Assembly: GCA_023416965.1 (NCBI GenBank)
Contig: JAEZGJ010000193.1
Location: 1-9,528 of the forward strand
DNA: 9,528 nucleotides
Direction of reading: 5' to 3'
From: Pseudomonadota bacterium
Lineage (GTDB): Bacteria > Pseudomonadota > Alphaproteobacteria > Rhizobiales > Phreatobacteraceae
Under the pieces are notes generated by a model. It had not been told where the DNA came from. It saw only the letters and a program-made list of their open reading frames with translations, and did not search any database. Position numbers and translations under genes: made by a program. Position 1 is the stretch's first letter. Every line of letters starts with the position of its first letter. Positions 1-5,344 of this stretch are shown in pieces.

Positions 1-870
1 CACATGGGCGGGGGTCGCCGCCAGCATGGCGCGGTACATGTCCCGCCCCTGGCGCGAGGCGGCGGAGGCGGGATCGGCGAGCTGGGCGCGCGACAATTGT
101 CCGATGAGCGACAGGCCCTCGAGGAAAGGTCCCCCGAGCGAGATGCCGTCGGGATTGGCCTCGATCTCGCGGCGGCCGATGCGCATGAGGTCGACGCTCT
201 CCTGATGGGTCCTCGGCGTCGCGGCTTCCACCTCCCAGGCTCGCCAGGTGAGGTCGCGAACCAGCGCCACCAGCGCCGCGTCCGTGATCGCCGCGACGGC
301 GACGCCAGGTGACGACAGGGCGGCGAGCGCCTTGGCGGCGGCGGCCGGCACCGGCCGGGCCAAGTCGTAGGGCCGCTTCGTCGATCGCCGCGCCATGACA
401 TGGGCAAAGAGCGGATCGGGGGTCGTGGCGGCGTCCCTGACCAGCGTCAGCCGCGCCACGGGCCGCCGGTCGAGGCGCGGATGCGGCTCGCCCTCAGGAA
501 ACGGCAACACGTCGAGCCGGTGGCCGATCGCCGTCGCCGCGATGGCGGCCAGTTCGCAGAAGCAGGCGAGGCCGATGGTGATCTGCCGGTCCAGGGGGTC
601 GGTCTCGGGGAGCCGCCGGTCGAGGTCGCAGAACAGTGTCATGGTCGAGGGGCCGGTCAGCTCGACGATCCAGGGCGGGCGGTTGTGCGGGTTCGGGGCG
701 AGGACAGCATGCTCTACGACGAAGCGGCGCGGGTCCTGTCGCGATCCGCCGGCCTGGCTCCAGGGGAGCAGCGCCGCCGTCGGCGTCCGTGTCAGCGCGA
801 AGGCCGTTGCTCCGGTCGCGGCAACGAGGCCGGTGGCGGCGGAGGAGAGAAGGAAGAGGCGTCGGTTCAT
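1..870 (-). CDS. Tat-exported Acg-family nitroreductase-like FMN oxidoreductase (3' end outside window)
   Basis: An open frame of 290 codons runs from an ATG at 870-868 to the left edge without a stop, so the C-terminus is missing. The N-terminus (MNRRLFLLSSAATG...) has a twin-arginine motif followed by a hydrophobic Ala-rich stretch to about residue 26, so export of a folded, cofactor-loaded protein is likely. Residues 54-67 (HAVLAPNPHNRPPW), 85-116 (DRRLPETDPLDRQITIG followed by an Ala-rich helix) and 161-168 (RRSTKRPY) match the pattern of the Acg-type FMN-binding branch of the nitroreductase fold. The natural substrate of this branch is poorly known; members are often tied to redox or nitro-compound stress. 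The start is supported by GGAG at 881-878, seven bases upstream. A promoter and three operator-like repeats lie just upstream. The flavin-oxidoreductase family call is fairly firm; the reaction is not. Confidence 0.82.
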   Translation of the reverse strand, partial: MNRRLFLLSSAATGLVAATGATAFALTRTPTAALLPWSQAGGSRQDPRRFVVEHAVLAPNPHNRPPWIVELTGPSTMTLFCDLDRRLPETDPLDRQITIGLACFCELAAIAATAIGHRLDVLPFPEGEPHPRLDRRPVARLTLVRDAATTPDPLFAHVMARRSTKRPYDLARPVPAAAAKALAALSSPGVAVAAITDAALVALVRDLTWRAWEVEAATPRTHQESVDLMRIGRREIEANPDGISLGGPFLEGLSLIGQLSRAQLADPASAASRQGRDMYRAMLAATPAHV

Positions 871-886
871 GGCAGTGCTCCGATGG

Positions 887-954
887 TTCGATATCTGACA
901 AGATAATTAGATACCAAATCAAATCCCAGCGGTCAATCTGGTTAGATATCAAAT
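887..954. promoter_or_regulatory. three operator-like repeats, core TTnGATAYC
   Basis: Three similar, near-palindromic elements sit in the upstream region of the flavoprotein gene: TTCGATATCTGA (887-898), TTAGATACCAAAT (907-919) and TTAGATATCAAAT (942-954). The GATAYC cores start at 890, 910 and 945, so the spacings are 20 and 35 bases. One copy covers the -10 box, one lies just downstream of the predicted start of transcription, and one lies upstream of the -35 box. A/T-flanked short palindromes of this size are typical of MarR-family or similar winged-helix dimers; that assignment is inference. No regulator gene is present in the window. Confidence 0.55.
908..936 (-). promoter_or_regulatory. 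sigma70-like promoter of the flavoprotein gene
   Basis: Read on the minus strand, TTGACC (936-931) and TATCTA (913-908) are separated by exactly 17 bases. This is a good -35/-10 pair in the only AT-rich patch of the area. Transcription would start near 901 and leave a leader of about 30 bases that holds the GGAG ribosome site of the flavoprotein gene. The -10 box lies inside the middle operator-like repeat, which suggests repression by occlusion. Confidence 0.6.
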
Positions 955-1071
955 TGAATGAGCCGGGAGCGTCCTCTCTTCCCGGGAGGCGTCGGACGCA
1001 AGAGCATCGCCTGCCGCGGAAGTGGGAGGCTGCCGTGGCGCAATGGCGGGAGCAGAAACAGGCCGTTACCT

Positions 1072-1100
1072 TTACGGGAGGCAAAATCGCCGTCTAGATT
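1072..1100 (+). promoter_or_regulatory. possible promoter for the small secreted protein
   Basis: TTACGG (1072-1077) and TAGATT (1095-1100) are 17 bases apart on the plus strand and lie about 57 bases before the ATG at 1158. Both hexamers are imperfect matches to sigma70 consensus, so this is only the best candidate in the 958-1157 stretch. That stretch contains no convincing gene, RNA or repeat. Confidence 0.25.
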
Positions 1101-1157
1101 TGGGGCGGCGGTCGTCCGGCGGCTGCGAAACCACGCTGTAGAAATCCGGGGAAACAC

Positions 1158-1454
1158 ATGTTCAGGACCTGTCTTCTCGCCACGACCGCAGCCGCCGTCC
1201 TGGCTTTCGGCACGCTGATCACGACCACGCCGGCGCAGGCCCAGTGCACGGCGCGCTTCACCTGCGACCCCGGAGTAAGCCCGGTCTGCTGGTTCCGCCT
1301 CTTCTATCGCAACGGCAACAGCTCGGTCTTCACGGTGCCCGCCGGCGGCCAGCGCCGCATCTTCGGCCTTTCGCCGGGCGAGCGCTACTGCTCGTCGAAC
1401 CGCGGCACCCCGGGTTTCCAGTGCAACAGCCAGCGCATCCGCATGGCCTGCTGA
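1158..1454 (+). CDS. small secreted cysteine-rich protein, function unknown
   Basis: A 98-residue protein with a clear Sec signal peptide: positive start (MFR), hydrophobic core at about residues 6-22 and an Ala-x-Ala cleavage site (PAQA, then QC) near residue 28. The mature part is only about 70 residues and has six cysteines (30, 36, 44, 78, 89, 98), an even number that would allow three disulfides in the periplasm or outside the cell. It is basic (several Arg) and ends on a cysteine. There is no lipobox Leu at -3, so it is probably not a lipoprotein despite the Cys near the cleavage site. The start is backed by a GGGGA stretch 6-10 bases upstream. I do not recognise a named family. It faces the M48 protease gene end to end, with a 24-base gap. 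Confidence 0.72.
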   Translation: MFRTCLLATTAAAVLAFGTLITTTPAQAQCTARFTCDPGVSPVCWFRLFYRNGNSSVFTVPAGGQRRIFGLSPGERYCSSNRGTPGFQCNSQRIRMAC

Positions 1455-1478
1455 GGGTGCGGGGCGCGTCGGCCCCCG

Positions 1479-2531
1479 CTAGCGCGGCGCGCCCCAGGAC
1501 TTGCTCGCCTGCACCATGGAGGGAAGGTCCTGCCGCTGTCCCATGGCCGGCGGGTGGGGCGGCAGTTCCGGCATGCGCCCGCCCGCCTTTTCCACCAGCG
1601 CCTGCACCCGCTTGGTAATGGAGGGGTGGGTCGAGAAGAGATCGGCGAAATCGTCCGGATCGTTCTCGAAACACATGTCCATAACGCCCGAGGGCACGCC
1701 CTCGATGTCGGCCCGGCCGGAGATCTTCAGCAGAGCCGAGATCATCGCGTCGGGGTTCTTGGTGAGTTCGACGGCACCGGCATCGGCCAGGTACTCGCGC
1801 GAGCGCGACAGCGACAGGCGCACGACGATCGCCAGCACCCAGGACACCACCACCAGCGCCACGCCGATCAGCACCACCACGATGGCGCCGCCGCCCTTGC
1901 GGTCGTCGGAGGACGAGCGGATGCCGCCGCGCAGGAAGGCGCGGAACACGAGTTCGCCCACCAGCGAGATGACGCCCGAGATCACCACGGCGATGATCAT
2001 CAGGCGAACGTCGCCGTTGCGGATATGGGTGAGTTCGTGGGCGAGGACCGCCTCCACCTCCCTGTCGTCGAGGCTGTTGAGGAGGCCGGTGGTCACCGTC
2101 ACCGTGAACTGCTTCTCGTTGACGCCGGAGGCGAAGGCGTTGAGCGCGTCGCTCTGCAGGATGGCGAGCTTCGGCGTCGGCATGCCACGCGAGATGCAGA
2201 GGTTCTCGAGCATCCGGTAGAGCTTCGGGTTCTCCTCCTGGCTCACAGGTTCCGAGCCCGTCATCTTGCCGATCAGCGCGACGTTGAAACGGTAGCCGAT
2301 CAGCACCCAGAGGGCGGTGGCGGCCGTGACGAAGGGCAGGGCGATGAGGAAGACGCGCCACGTCTCCCACATCACGTAGGAGCCGATGTGGTAGCCCGAC
2401 ATCCCGTACCCGATGAGAATGATCCCGAAGGTCAGGAGATAGGCGAGGACGAACAGCCCGGCGATGAGGAATCCCGAGCGGATCTTGTTGTTGCGGATAT
2501 GGCCGTAGAGCCCGTAGGCCTCGCCGATCAT
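1479..2531 (-). CDS. HtpX-like M48 family membrane zinc metalloprotease
   Basis: A 350-residue protein of the M48 peptidase family, HtpX-like branch, which degrades or processes damaged membrane proteins. The zinc site is complete: HELTH at 165-169 (two His ligands and the catalytic Glu166) and Glu246 in SREYLAD as third ligand. The downstream FSTHPS (299-304) is also typical. Hydrophobic segments lie near 20-42, 58-80, 177-197 and 214-238, so it is an inner-membrane protein with the active site on the cytoplasmic side by analogy with HtpX. The N-terminus (AYGLYGHIRNNKIRS) and the Pro-rich tail resemble members encoded next to LemA rather than classical heat-shock HtpX, so I give no symbol. 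It starts 16 bases after the lemA stop with only a weak ribosome site, suggesting translational coupling in a lemA-protease operon. Confidence 0.93.
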   Translation of the reverse strand: MIGEAYGLYGHIRNNKIRSGFLIAGLFVLAYLLTFGIILIGYGMSGYHIGSYVMWETWRVFLIALPFVTAATALWVLIGYRFNVALIGKMTGSEPVSQEENPKLYRMLENLCISRGMPTPKLAILQSDALNAFASGVNEKQFTVTVTTGLLNSLDDREVEAVLAHELTHIRNGDVRLMIIAVVISGVISLVGELVFRAFLRGGIRSSSDDRKGGGAIVVVLIGVALVVVSWVLAIVVRLSLSRSREYLADAGAVELTKNPDAMISALLKISGRADIEGVPSGVMDMCFENDPDDFADLFSTHPSITKRVQALVEKAGGRMPELPPHPPAMGQRQDLPSMVQASKSWGAPR

Positions 2532-2547
2532 GGCGCTGCCGCCGCTC

Positions 2548-3105
2548 TCAGAACTTCACGGTCGGCGCCGTCTCGATCTGCGCGCGCGTGTCCGGGCCGA
2601 CATCGAAGAACTCGCGCGGCGTGAAGCCCATCGAGGCGGCGAAGAGCACCGCCGGGAAGGCCTGGATGGAGGCATTGAACTCGCTCACCGCATTGTTGAA
2701 GAAGCGCCGCGCGGCGGCCAGCTTGTCCTCGACATTGCCGAGGTCGACCTGGAGCTGCTGGAAATTGGCGCTGGCCTTGAGGTCGGGATAGGCCTCGCCC
2801 AGCGCCATCAGGCGGCCGACGGCACCCGAGAGCTGCTGCTCGGCCGCAGCCTGCGCCGCCGGGCCGTGGGCGCCCTGGGCCGCGTTGCGGGCGGCGATCA
2901 CGGCGTCGAGCGTCGACTTCTCGTGGGCGGCATAGCCCTTCACCGTCTCGACGAGGTTGGGGATGAGGTCGTGGCGCTGCTTCAGCTGCACGTCGATGTC
3001 GGCGAAGGCCTGGTTGACCCGCTGCCTCAGGCCGACGAGCCCGTTGTAGACGAAGACGGCGTAGACGGCGGCGGCGATGACGATGCCGAGAATGGCCCAA
3101 CCCAT
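2548..3105 (-). CDS. lemA: LemA family protein
   Basis: A 185-residue LemA family protein. One N-terminal membrane helix (about residues 3-21) is followed by a long, mostly helical domain with the family hallmarks: YNGLVGLRQRVNQAFADIDV (20-39), LKQRHDLIPNLVETVKGYAA (41-60), the FQQLQVDLGNVEDKLAAARR region (115-134), RFFNNAVSEFNASIQAFP (134-151), and MGFTPREFFD near the end. The frame is open upstream to 3171, but the ATG at 3105-3103 is chosen because it starts the membrane helix directly and has a strong GGAGGA ribosome site seven bases upstream. The molecular role of LemA proteins is unclear. The very common pairing with an HtpX-like protease, seen here with a 16-base gap, points to a joint role in membrane protein quality control. 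Confidence 0.94.
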   Translation of the reverse strand: MGWAILGIVIAAAVYAVFVYNGLVGLRQRVNQAFADIDVQLKQRHDLIPNLVETVKGYAAHEKSTLDAVIAARNAAQGAHGPAAQAAAEQQLSGAVGRLMALGEAYPDLKASANFQQLQVDLGNVEDKLAAARRFFNNAVSEFNASIQAFPAVLFAASMGFTPREFFDVGPDTRAQIETAPTVKF

Positions 3106-3231
3106 GGCGTGGCTCCTCCAGGACGACGGGGGGCCGAGACTGTCACGGCCCCGCCCGGTTCGCAAAGACAAGGCGCGCGGCCGTGTTTCAGCGCGATGTC
3201 GGCAGGTGCCCCGCCGCGTGACGGAAGGCCG

Positions 3232-3951
3232 TCAGAAGCGGGTGGTGAGCGCAGTCAGCCAGGCCGGTGAGAGTTCGACCAGCCGGGCCTCGATGGTCTT
3301 GTCCCAACCTGTGAGCACCAGCACGGCGACCGCGACCACCACGAGGCCGAGGGCCGTTTTGGCGCCCTGGCCGGCCGCCATCATCCGCTCGCGCAATCCG
3401 AGGAGCTTCTCGCGCGACAGGGCGCCAAGGGCGGCGAGCGGCAGGCCGGCGCCGATGCCGAAGGCGAGCATGGTGAGGCCGACCTGGCCGAGGTTCTCGC
3501 CGCGCGCCGCCATCAGCGATGCGGCCCCGAGGGTCGGCCCGACGCAGGGGCTCCACACCGCCCCAAGCAGCAGGCCGACGCCGAACTGGCCGGACAGGCC
3601 GCCCCGATCGAAGCCGCCGAAGCGCGCCTGCGTCCAGTCCGACAGTGGCCCCGCCGCCGTCGCGAGGCGTGCGCCCGCCGCCGGCACCAGCATCGCGAGG
3701 CCGAGGGCGAGCAGGATGACGCCGGCCACCGTGCGGAAGACGCCGAGGTCGAGCCCCAGCGAGAAACCGACCGTGGCGACGAAGAGCCCGATCACCGTGA
3801 AGGAGAGGGCGAGGCCGGCGGCGAGCACCAGCGGCCCGCGCCGGTGCTCGGAGGCGGCGCCCCCGAGCACGATGGGCAGGATGGGCAGCACGCAGGGCGA
3901 CAGGATCGACACGATCCCCGCCAGGAAGGCGAAGCCGATGAAGGCGAACAT
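3232..3951 (-). CDS. ccdA: CcdA-type cytochrome c biogenesis / thiol-disulfide transmembrane protein
   Basis: A 239-residue, highly hydrophobic protein with about six membrane helices, the size of short CcdA proteins. It carries the two signature cysteines, each in an SPC motif at the start of a repeat half: ILSPCVLPILP (Cys20) and VWSPCVGPTLG (Cys136). CcdA/DsbD-type proteins use this pair to pass electrons from cytoplasmic thioredoxin across the inner membrane to exported thiol proteins, for example for cytochrome c maturation or repair of oxidised cysteines. The frame is open further upstream to 4119, but the ATG at 3951-3949 fits the family start (FAFIGFAFLAGIVSILSPC) and has AGGGA eight bases upstream; an earlier start would run into the thioredoxin gene. 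It follows that gene by 37 bases in the same direction, and the thioredoxin is its likely redox partner. Confidence 0.9.
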   Translation of the reverse strand: MFAFIGFAFLAGIVSILSPCVLPILPIVLGGAASEHRRGPLVLAAGLALSFTVIGLFVATVGFSLGLDLGVFRTVAGVILLALGLAMLVPAAGARLATAAGPLSDWTQARFGGFDRGGLSGQFGVGLLLGAVWSPCVGPTLGAASLMAARGENLGQVGLTMLAFGIGAGLPLAALGALSREKLLGLRERMMAAGQGAKTALGLVVVAVAVLVLTGWDKTIEARLVELSPAWLTALTTRF

Positions 3952-3988
3952 GGGCGAAGTCCCTGCGGCTGGCTGTGATGGCTGCGGC

Positions 3989-4378
3989 TCAGATGCTCTT
4001 CGCCACCAGCGCCGTGATGGAGGCTTCGTTGGTGTCGCCTGCCGACCGGCCGACCTCCTGCCGTCCCTTGAACACCACCAGCGTCGACTGGCTCTGCACG
4101 TTGAGGGTCCGCAGCACATCCTTCTGGCTGTCGAAATCGACGCTGAGGAAGACGAGGTCGCGGAAGCGCGGCTGGGCGGTCAGCTTCTGGAGGATCGGCT
4201 GCTGCGCCCGGCAGGTGGGGCACCAGGGCGCCGTCACCTCGATGAGGAGCGGCTTGCCGGCCGCCTGCGCCGCGGCGAAGGCGGCCTGGGTGAAGCGCTG
4301 CGCGGCGGCGCGCGCGGGCAGGGAGGGCGCGGCGGCGAGCGCGGCCGAGGCGAGGATGAAGGTGCGGCGATGGATCAT
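3989..4378 (-). CDS. exported thioredoxin-like protein with CPTC motif, partner of CcdA
   Basis: A 129-residue protein with an N-terminal export signal (MIHRRTFILASAALAAAPSL...ARA, about residues 1-25) that has a twin-arginine RRTFIL motif. The mature part is a compact thioredoxin fold with the redox pair in APWCPTC (Cys53, Cys56) and a later sheet LVFLSVDFDS (75-84). Where thioredoxins normally have a cis-proline before Thr, this protein has Ser98 (QSQSTLVVFKG). The protein probably accepts electrons from the downstream CcdA and reduces periplasmic substrates. The ATG at 4378-4376 is preferred over the longer open frame (to 4504) because it begins at the signal peptide and has AAGGGGGA just upstream. 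I see no clear promoter in 4379-4509, so transcription may come through the rnpB terminator or from a weak local promoter. Confidence 0.88.
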   Translation of the reverse strand: MIHRRTFILASAALAAAPSLPARAAAQRFTQAAFAAAQAAGKPLLIEVTAPWCPTCRAQQPILQKLTAQPRFRDLVFLSVDFDSQKDVLRTLNVQSQSTLVVFKGRQEVGRSAGDTNEASITALVAKSI

Positions 4379-4509
4379 GGTGTCCCCCTTGGAAGCACAG
4401 GGCGCGGCCTTCATCGGCCGCAGCTCCGACCGGGTTACGGGGCCTCCTGCCGTAGCGTTACGTTCTGACAGTTTCGTGATCGGCGGCGCCCGGTCGCCGG
4501 ACATGGCGA

Positions 4510-4536
4510 GGCCCCGGTCGCTGTCGCGCCGGGGCC
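4510..4536 (-). terminator. terminator hairpin downstream of rnpB
   Basis: Read on the minus strand, GGCCCCGG (4536-4529) and CCGGGGCC (4517-4510) form a perfect 8-bp stem with an 11-base loop, starting about 10 bases after the 3' end of the RNase P RNA. No T-run follows (TCGCCATGT), so termination may be incomplete or factor-assisted. Position and symmetry make it the natural rnpB terminator. Confidence 0.6.
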
Positions 4537-4545
4537 GCTCAACAT

Positions 4546-4931
4546 GTCAGTCGGCCTGTAAGCCGGGTTTTGTGGGGCGGGATTTCTCCCGCGTGACGAC
4601 CATTCCTCTAGGCGGCCGATTGCTCGGACGCTCTGGCAACCTACCCGGACGACGGCGCGGATCCACGCCCGGGGTTTCCCCCAGTCGTCCCTATTCGGTT
4701 TTGCTCCCGGTGGGGTTTACCGTGCCGCTTCCGTTGCCGGTCGCGCGGTGGGCTCTTACCCCACCTTTTCACCCTTGCCAGGGCGAACCCCGGCGGTCTG
4801 TTTTCTGTGGCACTGTCCCTGGGGGCGCCCCCGCCGGACGTTATCCGGCACCGTGGTTCCGTGGAGCCCGGACTTTCCTCCCCCGCGCCCTTTCGGGTGA
4901 TGCGGCGGCGGCCGTCCGGCCGGCTGACGGG
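4546..4931 (-). ncRNA. rnpB: RNase P RNA, bacterial type A
   Basis: The catalytic RNA of ribonuclease P, which trims the 5' leader from tRNA precursors. Read on the minus strand, the conserved blocks occur in the right order: GGAGGAAAGTCCGGGCTCC (about 4882-4864; P4 and flank), GGTAAGAGCCCACCGCGC (about 4760-4743), the L15 region with GGTAAACCCCACCGGGAGC and then AAAACCGAATAGGGACG (about 4726-4690), and the 3' block ACAAAACCCGGCTTACAGGC (about 4573-4554). Helix P1 can be drawn between GTCAG-C-CGGCC at the 5' end (4928-4918) and GGCCG-A-CTGAC at the 3' end (4556-4546), giving two 5-bp runs around one mismatch. That sets the length near 385 bases. The ends are placed by helix P1 and the promoter and may be off by a few bases. 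It has its own promoter and a hairpin terminator, and lies between a small stress-type gene and the thioredoxin gene. Confidence 0.96.
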
Positions 4932-4935
4932 CCCC

Positions 4936-4963
4936 AAGTGAAACAGGCGGGTCGGAGTGTCAA
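4936..4963 (-). promoter_or_regulatory. rnpB promoter
   Basis: A perfect -35 box TTGACA (4963-4958) is followed after 16 bases by TCACTT (4941-4936), a weak -10 as is common in alphaproteobacteria. The implied start near 4929-4932 agrees with the 5' end of helix P1 of RNase P RNA. The -35 box begins only 6 bases after the stop codon of the upstream 80-residue gene. Confidence 0.65.
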
Positions 4964-4969
4964 GCCGGC

Positions 4970-5212
4970 TCAGGCGTCCTTCTTGGCGTCCACCGACTTG
5001 CGGCCGGACGGCGCCCCGACGCTGCTCTCGGGCGACGACGGCTGTACTGGGTCGCTGGCGGGAAACGTATCCTCGAGCGCCTTGTTCAGTTCGGCCTCCT
5101 CGGCCTTCGTCGTGGAACTCGCCGGCATCTTCGGGCCCTTGCCCGCGATCGCCTCCTCGAACTCGCGCGTGCCCTGCTTCTGCAACGCGTCGGCTTTCAC
5201 GTCCGCTGGCAT
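4970..5212 (-). CDS. small hydrophilic conserved protein with DTFPASDP motif, probably stress related
   Basis: An 80-residue, charged and Pro/Ser-rich protein with no membrane segment or signal peptide; much of it is probably disordered. The best landmark is LNKALEDTFPASDPVQPSSP (42-61); the EDTFPASDP motif recurs in short uncharacterised proteins of proteobacteria, and I know of no assigned function. The ATG at 5212-5210 has a very strong AGGAGG ribosome site five bases upstream, which makes it a real gene rather than a chance frame. An EcfG-like promoter lies about 37 bases upstream, which suggests expression in the general stress response. It ends just before the rnpB promoter with no terminator between them. 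Confidence 0.78.
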   Translation of the reverse strand: MPADVKADALQKQGTREFEEAIAGKGPKMPASSTTKAEEAELNKALEDTFPASDPVQPSSPESSVGAPSGRKSVDAKKDA

Positions 5213-5248
5213 GTTTCCCTCCTATGGCCATACCGCTTCGAAACATCC

Positions 5249-5273
5249 AACCCGCCGAGGGGCCCGGAGTTCC
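5249..5273 (-). promoter_or_regulatory. EcfG-like (general stress sigma factor) promoter candidate
   Basis: On the minus strand GGAAC (5273-5269) is followed after 16 bases by GGTT (5252-5249). The alphaproteobacterial EcfG consensus is GGAAC, 16-17 bases, then CGTT, so one base differs. Transcription would begin around 5243, giving a leader of about 30 bases before the ATG of the 80-residue protein. Confidence 0.45.
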
Positions 5274-5344
5274 CGCCTCAGGTGGCGGCTTGGTGGCGGA
5301 GCCCGCCCTCTGGTAAGGCTTGGCCCTCCAGCAACGAGGTCTTC

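Noticed and set aside
494..1084. Minus-strand open frame of 196 codons overlapping the flavoprotein gene
   Set aside because: It runs out of frame through the flavoprotein coding region and its promoter; the translation is Arg/Pro-rich without any family pattern.
1461..1495. GC hairpin GGGGCGCG / CGCGCCCC between the secreted protein gene and the M48 gene, possible two-way terminator
   Set aside because: The right arm lies inside the last codons of the M48 gene, the loop is 19 bases and no T-run follows on either strand, so the evidence is too thin.
1554..2624. Long plus-strand open frame (356 codons) opposite the M48 protease and lemA
   Set aside because: Its His/Asp/Arg-rich translation has no domain pattern and it is antisense to two firmly identified genes; high GC creates such mirror frames.
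3219..3234. Perfect inverted repeat TGACGG-AAGG-CCGTCA at the ccdA stop codon
   Set aside because: A 6-bp stem overlapping the stop with no T-run after it; could occur by chance and is too weak to call a terminator.
3077..4468. Plus-strand open frame of 463 codons opposite ccdA and the thioredoxin gene
   Set aside because: Low-complexity Arg/Pro/Ser translation and antisense to two recognised genes.
4641..5246. Minus-strand open frame of 201 codons over rnpB
   Set aside because: It covers conserved RNase P RNA blocks and overlaps the small gene in another frame.
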